The position numbers and the translations under genes were made by a program. Below the pieces are notes generated by a model. The model saw only the letters and a list, made by a program, of their open reading frames with translations. It was not told the DNA's origin and did not search any database. This document shows positions 16,201-20,504 of a DNA stretch of 20,504 bases, in pieces (positions within the stretch are counted from its first letter, which is position 1; each line of letters opens with the position of its first letter). This DNA is from TMED8 sp964468005. Its GTDB lineage: Bacteria; Pseudomonadota; Alphaproteobacteria; Rhodospirillales; Casp-alpha2. The stretch lies in assembly GCA_964468005.1 (NCBI GenBank), contig CAYXUT010000032.1:1-20504 (forward strand), in the 5' to 3' direction.

Positions 16201-16587
16201 GCTCTCACGCCGTACGCTTAACCGTGGGCCATAAAACTCGATACTGCGCGGCGCGATTTTCCCGTGCAGCAAGGCATCGCCGCTAATCGAAAACCAGACC
16301 TCAGGAACGCTGCCGATACCGCTGCCGTTAGCGGACAAGACAGTGACGTCAAGCACTCGGATATCGAGCGCACGCTGCCAACCGGCCCATGTGAATATCG
16401 CATCACCAAGTCTTAAACTGAAGTTGGGATGATCGGAGTTTACCGCGCGCTCAAGATATTCGGTCAGAAAACCGAGCGAAATCGGACCCTTCGACAACTG
16501 CCAGGCAAGCAGGCTGATGACGATGGCGAAGCCCGCGCCAAGCCCGCCCAACAACTGGATGATAATCTTGGCGGTACGCCGTACCAT
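13294..16587 (-). CDS. AsmA/YhdP-like envelope protein (DUF3971 / AsmA C-terminal type)
   Basis: A very large protein of 1097 aa, anchored in the inner membrane by one N-terminal helix (about residues 8-30, IIIQLLGGLGAGFAIVISLL) after a basic start, with the rest predicted periplasmic and rich in beta strands. Near the C-terminus, GTVIPAYAINSAFGHIP with LLGDLFTGGEKGGG (about 1010-1040), then VTYTMTGPVEEPVVSVNPLS, is the typical end of AsmA_2/YhdP proteins. Relatives (YhdP, TamB, YdbH in E. coli) help move phospholipids to the outer membrane; the same role here is inference. The start is ATG at 16587 with GAGGT 6 nt upstream. It diverges from glnE. No nearby gene suggests a special cargo. Confidence 0.85.
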   Translation of the reverse strand: MVRRTAKIIIQLLGGLGAGFAIVISLLAWQLSKGPISLGFLTEYLERAVNSDHPNFSLRLGDAIFTWAGWQRALDIRVLDVTVLSANGSGIGSVPEVWFSISGDALLHGKIAPRSIEFYGPRLSVRRESDGTIDVGFGRDDTKSRAEMLALGFLDRLMAEPSLNQPMSYLSRVAIIGGAVAIRDEVLKRTWNLPVADIRLDKIDEGLRGEVNLVLDQDGRTTELVGDGTYRYADRRVSLDFNFSDVEPAVFSRLTRDLAPLEALNMPLSGTLGVIFPIDGGIEQISARINGKGGTLVLPVPYEQELAVVSTTLQAVFRAGSGIEVKNFDAVFAEGTKINLPDPIAHTEPLRRLSASGRFTNDSVLIELTNVVADLGGPVVNFSVALKSDGDVASPKRYRILGKGDRIAMDELPRYWPKSVGRDPRQWILKHFRGGHVEGLNFDMEIIAGTATEISMISIEGDMKVLGTVVDHLPPIPPIQDVSAQIRFDTKSLTVYSESGHSKGLELKSGRIVITGLDQVDQFADIDLKIKGSLRDKLAYIDHKMFQFTSSLDLNLKQASGGADTRLKLFFMLEKELPLDRIKLWARSSLSDVRIGNVFPGLNIDQGRLDLRVDGRGMDVKGDVKIAKIPAKLVWRQNFTKKADFRSRFNLKAEIRDLRQVQDTGFQLEPFFWDYIRGGVKSDITYTVFDGADRRLEMNADITNAALLTSAFVWSKPIGKQGSAAVVVDLENSMVVDVPKFSLRADDLNIQGKAKYALDGTGVEKVEFSSVAIGRTQMEGALIPKTDGGWEGGFHGPALDLSLFWQDIMAEDNADEVDHPFLDRLTLAMEFDKVWLDDKRELYDVSGTFVRAENMWKTVLMNSRFGDGETFDLAIRPRADGKRYFSMHAENAGEIFKMLDIYSNMVGGKLRISGVYEDAKPGQPLRGNINVDDYRIINAPTLAHIVSIMSLTGLLEALQGAGLAFINLDIPFELSHGIFRLKDAKATGASLGFTASGKVFRHADILDLEGTVIPAYAINSAFGHIPLLGDLFTGGEKGGGMFAVTYTMTGPVEEPVVSVNPLSALAPGFLRNVFGILSKSRPEKPFGSGRDLAPNPQ

Positions 16588-16612
16588 TCTTTTACCTCAA
16601 ATCCTCGCCCCA

Positions 16613-16660
16613 CAGACTGCTCAAGCAGCCTTGACCGGCGTCCATCGATCCCGCAGTCTG
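16613..16660. repeat. Inverted repeat in the AsmA-like / glnE divergent gap
   Basis: CAGACTGC at 16613-16620 is mirrored exactly by GCAGTCTG at 16653-16660, with 32 nt between. The left arm also takes part in a small local hairpin, CTGC-TCAA-GCAG (16617-16628). The element lies in the 95-nt gap between the two divergent starts, 26 nt from the AsmA-like start and 22 nt from glnE. It could be an operator for both genes or an mRNA leader fold. No known consensus is recognised. Confidence 0.4.
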
Positions 16661-16682
16661 CCTATTCTGGAAACGCTTTACT

Positions 16683-19600
16683 ATGCCTCAATTTCGCTTC
16701 ATCGACACCATTCAATCGATCCCAGAACCATACGATTTGGCAACCGCCGAAACGGCGCGCCACGACTGGTTGGCCGCGATCGGCGAACAAGACACTAGGT
16801 CCGGCGCACCAGCCCGAAAAATCGCCGAAAGCGCTCTCAAAACGCCGCGAGCGCGCGCGCTTCTAGACTGCATTTTCGCCAACAGTCCTTTCCTTTCCAT
16901 GTCAACCATCCGCGATCCAGCTTTCGTCTGTGATCTATTGCTCGATGGTCCCGAAAATACTATGAACAACATCCTTACCGATATAAGGCATAAGAGCAAA
17001 GGCTCCCTTAACGACAATGACATAAGCCATCTTCTCCGGATTGCGAAGCGTCGCACCGCCATAACAGTTGCGTTCGCCGATATTGCCGGAGCGTGGACAC
17101 TGGAGCTGGTAACCGGCGCACTTTCCGACTTTGCCGATGTGGCTCTAGACGTCGCGGCTACACATCTAATGCGCCAGGCCGCCGGGCAAGGTGCTTTTCA
17201 ATTGCGCCACACTAACGATCCACTTCGTGATTGTGGCTTGATCATAATCGGCATGGGTAAGCTTGGCGCTAGGGAACTCAACTACTCCAGCGATATCGAT
17301 CTTATTGTCCTCTATGATACGGATAGGATAGAAACTTCCACGCCCGACCGCCTACAGGCCAATTTTGTCCGCCTAACACGTAACCTCGTGAAACTAATGG
17401 ATGAGCGTACGGCCGATGGTTATGTATTCCGGACGGACCTGCGGCTCCGGCCCGATCCCAGCGCAACGCCGCTCGCCCTTTCAGTGATCGCCGCTGAGAC
17501 TTACTACGAAAGCCTCGGCCAGAACTGGGAGCGCGCTGCGATGATCAAGGCGCGCACCATTGCCGGTGACAAAAAAGCTGGCGAGAAATTTCTCAGGCAT
17601 CTGACGCCGTTTGTCTGGCGTAAAAACCTGGATTTCGCCGCCATACAGGACATTCATTCCATCAAGCGCCAGATCAACGCTCACGAAGGTGGCTCTGATA
17701 TCCAAACCCATGGCCACAACATTAAACTCGGCCAAGGCGGCATCCGAGAAATTGAGTTTTTTGCGCAAACCCAACAATTGATCTGGGGCGGACGACAACC
17801 GAACCTACGTACGCCAACGACGGTGCGCGCGCTGTCTGACTTAGCTGCCTTCGGCCAGTGCGAGGAGAAAACTGCAACAGAACTGACGGAATCCTATGAA
17901 TTTTTGCGCCGCGTCGAGCACCGCCTGCAAATGATCAACGACGAGCAATCGCACACGCTACCCGAAGCTTCTGAATCATACGACCGACTGGCATTATTTC
18001 TCGGCTACGGCTCTGGTGATGCGTTCTCAGAAGAGTTGCTCATGCATCTTAATCGGGTTCATCTTCACTACAGCCAACTTTTTGCCGATGCCCCGTCACT
18101 TGGCGCAGAGGACCGGGGCAATCTCGTTTTCACGGGCGGCGATCCCGACCCAGAAACGCTGGTGACGATCGCCGCCATGGGCTTCCAAATACCCGAGACT
18201 ATCGATGGACTGATCCGCGCCTGGCACCATGGCCGCCACCGGGCAACTCAAAGTGCGCGGGCGCGCGAGATCCTGACCGAACTGATGCCAAGGTTGTTGC
18301 AAACCATGGCCGCAACCGCCGATCCCAATGCAGCGTTTCTCCGCTTCGACACATTCTTAAAAGGCCTGCCGGCAGGCGTTCAGCTTTTTTCGATGTTCCA
18401 GGCGCATCCTCAACTCCTGGATCTCATCGCCGAGATCATCGGCATTGCACCACGCCTAGCGCGTCACATGAGTTCCCACCCCTCTGTTCTTGATAGCGTC
18501 TTGGCTGATGATTTCTTCGGCTCCGTACCCGATCAGCCGACGATGCATAAAGATCTTAAAGCAGTCATGGCACAGGCGGAATATTTTGAAGCTATGCTTG
18601 ATGCCTCACGCCGTTGGGCTTACGACCGACGCTTTCAGGTGGGCGTACTCAACCTACAAGGCTCACTATGCTCCGATCACGCATCGCGCGTGCTTAGCGA
18701 TATTGCCGAAACCATAGTGCAGTGCCTGTACACACGGGTCGCCGACGAGTTTGCACGCAATCATGGTGTCATTGAGGGTAGCGAGATGGCTGTGGTAGCG
18801 CTCGGTAAGCTTGGTAGCCGTGAGATGACAGCCAGCTCGGACCTTGATCTTGTGTTCATCTATAACGCCCCGCCAGGCACCGAATATTCCGATGGCCTCA
18901 AGCCGCTACCACCAACGCAATATTATGCCCGGCTCGGTCAACGGCTGATCAACGCCATCACGGCACTCACTGCGGAGGGAAGCCTATACGAGGTCGACAT
19001 GCGCCTGAGACCATCAGGCAATGCCGGCCCCGTGGCCACCAATATTGAAGCCTTTCGTAATTATCATACTAAAGATGCCTGGACTTGGGAACACATGGCC
19101 CTAACCCGGGCCCGTGTAGTGCAGGCTACTTCGGCGGAGTTCGCCACCGATGTCAGTGCGGAAATCAAGGCTGTGTTGACCCGCCCCCGCGAACCGGAGA
19201 AATTGCTACGCGATGTGGCTGATATGCGCGCGCGCCTGGCGCGCGAAAAGCCGGCTGAGTGCTCATGGTCCTTGAAACAATTGCGTGGCGGCCCGGTCGA
19301 TATCGAGTTCATCGTTCAGTACTTGATCTTGAAACACGCTGCTGAACATCCCGCCATTCTCGCCTCTTCGACACTTGAGATGATTCGCAATCTCGTGAAT
19401 GCGAACCTGCTTGACAGCCATACCGGAGAACGTTTATCCGCCGCCTTCCAACAATGGCAGAGGCTTCAGGGTATGCTTAGCCTGACGGTCGAAGACGATG
19501 TCACAGCTGACAAAGTTTCCGAGTTCTCGGACGCTCTGAAATCTCGACTCGCCCGAGTGGGCGGTTCGGAGGACTTTGAGGTGCTGGAGAGATCCATGCA

Positions 19601-19712
19601 TGAGCTAGCGGTTGAAGTCTCCGGTCTGTTCCAAGAGCTAGTGGAGGCCCCTGCCAAGACCCTACCCACAACTCGCAAGCATAGAAAAGAGGAGCCGGTA
19701 CCGTTGCTGTAA
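16683..19712 (+). CDS. glnE: Bifunctional glutamine synthetase adenylyltransferase / adenylyl-removing enzyme
   Basis: GlnE adds AMP to, and removes it from, glutamine synthetase in response to PII state, matching ammonia assimilation to nitrogen supply. The protein is 1009 aa, near the usual size. Two nucleotidyltransferase domains are visible: the N-terminal adenylyl-removing domain with GMGKLGARELNYSSDIDLIV (190-209, D204 and D206) and the C-terminal adenylylating domain with LGKLGSREMTASSDLDLVF (707-725, D720 and D722). Both metal-binding aspartate pairs are intact. Helical segments follow each domain, including RRVEHRLQM after the first. The start is ATG at 16683 with only a weak GGAA upstream. 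glnA and glnB are not in this window. It diverges from the AsmA-like gene and is followed 159 nt later by bcp. Confidence 0.95.
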   Translation: MPQFRFIDTIQSIPEPYDLATAETARHDWLAAIGEQDTRSGAPARKIAESALKTPRARALLDCIFANSPFLSMSTIRDPAFVCDLLLDGPENTMNNILTDIRHKSKGSLNDNDISHLLRIAKRRTAITVAFADIAGAWTLELVTGALSDFADVALDVAATHLMRQAAGQGAFQLRHTNDPLRDCGLIIIGMGKLGARELNYSSDIDLIVLYDTDRIETSTPDRLQANFVRLTRNLVKLMDERTADGYVFRTDLRLRPDPSATPLALSVIAAETYYESLGQNWERAAMIKARTIAGDKKAGEKFLRHLTPFVWRKNLDFAAIQDIHSIKRQINAHEGGSDIQTHGHNIKLGQGGIREIEFFAQTQQLIWGGRQPNLRTPTTVRALSDLAAFGQCEEKTATELTESYEFLRRVEHRLQMINDEQSHTLPEASESYDRLALFLGYGSGDAFSEELLMHLNRVHLHYSQLFADAPSLGAEDRGNLVFTGGDPDPETLVTIAAMGFQIPETIDGLIRAWHHGRHRATQSARAREILTELMPRLLQTMAATADPNAAFLRFDTFLKGLPAGVQLFSMFQAHPQLLDLIAEIIGIAPRLARHMSSHPSVLDSVLADDFFGSVPDQPTMHKDLKAVMAQAEYFEAMLDASRRWAYDRRFQVGVLNLQGSLCSDHASRVLSDIAETIVQCLYTRVADEFARNHGVIEGSEMAVVALGKLGSREMTASSDLDLVFIYNAPPGTEYSDGLKPLPPTQYYARLGQRLINAITALTAEGSLYEVDMRLRPSGNAGPVATNIEAFRNYHTKDAWTWEHMALTRARVVQATSAEFATDVSAEIKAVLTRPREPEKLLRDVADMRARLAREKPAECSWSLKQLRGGPVDIEFIVQYLILKHAAEHPAILASSTLEMIRNLVNANLLDSHTGERLSAAFQQWQRLQGMLSLTVEDDVTADKVSEFSDALKSRLARVGGSEDFEVLERSMHELAVEVSGLFQELVEAPAKTLPTTRKHRKEEPVPLL

Positions 19713-19871
19713 GCCTTTTGATGGGCACAGTCATGAGTTCGGACTTGAGGCCAGGAAGCTTCGTCTCTCGATCTAATATTGGCCATATTTTGGATCATAA
19801 CCGCTTGATTCATGCTCCGACAGGCACGATTTTATGGCAAATTCCAAATTTGTGCTGAGACGGAGGACACG
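19713..19871 (+). other. Gap between glnE and bcp, possible bcp promoter
   Basis: This 159-nt, fairly AT-rich gap probably carries a bcp promoter, but no -35/-10 pair is convincing. A small inverted repeat CAAATT-CCA-AATTTG lies at 19838-19852, 20 nt before the bcp start. A strong ribosome binding site, GGAGGA at 19862-19867, precedes the ATG and decides the start. No terminator hairpin for glnE was seen. Confidence 0.35.
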
Positions 19872-20336
19872 ATGGCTTTAAATGTAGGCGACAAAGCGCC
19901 AGCTTTTTTCCTGCCGACCGACGGTGGCGGTATGCTTTCCCTGAAAGACCTCAAAGACAAGATGGTTGTGCTCTACTTCTATCCGAAAGACATGACGCCC
20001 GGTTGTACGACCGAAGCACAGGATTTCCGTGACTGCGCCGAGGCGTTCAAGAAAGCCGGCGCGATCGTCGTCGGGGTGTCGAAAGATAGTGTTAAACGCC
20101 ACGACAATTTCAAGGCTAAGCACGATCTCAACTTTGCTCTCGTCTCAGACGAAGATGGCAGGCTTTGCGAGGACTACGGCGTTTGGCAGAAGAAGAAGCT
20201 TTATGGGCGTGAATTCATGGGCATTGTCCGCGCCACGTTTCTAATAGATACCAAAGGCGTGATCCGCGAGATCTGGCCCAGGGTGAAGGTCAAGGGCCAC
20301 GCCGAAGCCGTTCTAGAAGCTGTCCAATCCTTGTGA
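19872..20336 (+). CDS. bcp: Thioredoxin-dependent thiol peroxidase (Bcp/PrxQ)
   Basis: A peroxiredoxin of the BCP/PrxQ group, reducing hydrogen peroxide and organic hydroperoxides at the expense of thioredoxin. The protein is 154 aa. The peroxidatic cysteine is C45 in FYPKDMTPGCTTEA. The resolving position five residues later, C50 in E. coli BCP, is Q50 here; other cysteines are C55 and C99, the latter shared with E. coli. R120 in GIVRATFLID is the conserved active-site partner. The start is ATG at 19872 with GGAGGA upstream; an in-frame ATG at 19812 would add 20 residues without family support. Its TGA overlaps the next start as GTGA. Confidence 0.94.
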   Translation: MALNVGDKAPAFFLPTDGGGMLSLKDLKDKMVVLYFYPKDMTPGCTTEAQDFRDCAEAFKKAGAIVVGVSKDSVKRHDNFKAKHDLNFALVSDEDGRLCEDYGVWQKKKLYGREFMGIVRATFLIDTKGVIREIWPRVKVKGHAEAVLEAVQSL

Positions 20337-20504
20337 GGCCTGTCGTCATACTTCGCGACACCGCCGTTCAGGTTTTGGCAGAACCCAATCCAGTCACCAA
20401 GATCGAATTGGGCGAGCGCTTCGCCGCCGCTTTGAGCGACGGCTTAATATCCGAAATTGGGAACCGTGGCCCGCTTCGGCGCCCTGCCAGCCCCCTGGCC
20501 AAGG
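20333..20504 (+). CDS. Start of a probable DUF455 ferritin-like family protein (partial)
   Basis: An open frame of 57 codons starts at GTG 20333, overlapping the bcp stop by 4 nt (GTGA), and runs off the window. The N-terminus contains LRDTAVQVLAEPNPVTKIEL and then GERFAAALSDG, followed by RRPASPLAK. The pattern of a short helix, AEPNPVTK, an AAA-rich helix and a proline-rich link resembles the start of DUF455 proteins, and I recall such genes near bcp in related bacteria. The identification is by resemblance only; the ferritin-like metal-binding domain lies outside the window. Confidence 0.55.
   Translation, partial: MRPVVILRDTAVQVLAEPNPVTKIELGERFAAALSDGLISEIGNRGPLRRPASPLAK

Noticed and set aside
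19812..19871. N-terminal extension of bcp from ATG 19812
   Set aside because: The extra 20 residues are not part of the Bcp family, and GGAGGA directly precedes the ATG at 19872.
1..20504. CRISPR array, tRNA, mobile element or a defence/secretion system
   Set aside because: No regularly spaced repeats, cloverleaf, transposase, integrase or known defence motifs were seen; the window is core metabolism.

Overview
The window reads as ordinary chromosome of an alphaproteobacterium, probably a Rhodospirillales-like or marine relative. I judge this from gene content and order: a suf operon led by iscR and an IscS-type desulfurase and closed by sufT, sufA and an adrenodoxin-type ferredoxin, the TyrS type with HAGS and KMGKT, and a glnE, bcp, DUF455-like order. 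Base composition is moderately GC-rich and coding density is high. I saw no tRNA, rRNA, CRISPR array, integrase or intact insertion sequence.

Positions 1-395 hold no gene I can identify; they contain a long imperfect hairpin. From 9390 down to 396, all on the minus strand, lies an eleven-gene series for sulfur mobilisation and Fe-S cluster assembly: cysE (serine acetyltransferase), iscR (Rrf2-type sensor-repressor), an IscS-like desulfurase, sufB, sufC, sufD, sufS, sufE, sufT, sufA and a [2Fe-2S] ferredoxin. Spacing is tight (4-nt overlaps to about 70 nt), so most or all may be one transcript. CysE starts cysteine synthesis; the two desulfurases extract sulfur from cysteine; SufE relays it to the SufBCD scaffold; SufA and SufT help deliver clusters; the ferredoxin probably supplies electrons; IscR tunes expression to cluster status.

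A divergent promoter region (9391-9613) separates this from a plus-strand alpha/beta hydrolase, which converges stop-to-stop with anmK (anhydro-muropeptide recycling). anmK diverges from tyrS. After tyrS comes a decayed N-terminal fragment of a PMT/ArnT-type membrane glycosyltransferase (12753-13113), then 180 nt without recognisable content. A large AsmA/YhdP-like envelope protein (minus) diverges from glnE (nitrogen control of glutamine synthetase). glnE is followed by bcp (thiol peroxidase), which overlaps by 4 nt the start of a protein that resembles the DUF455 ferritin-like family and runs off the window.

I did not find a convincing undescribed system. The points worth a second look are cysE coupled to a hybrid ISC/SUF operon, the glycosyltransferase relic with shifts at poly-T runs, the altered ligand spacing in IscR, a missing resolving cysteine in Bcp, and some unexplained inverted repeats. 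Several genes use GTG or TTG starts (iscR TTG; sufD, sufT, fdx and the last gene GTG).
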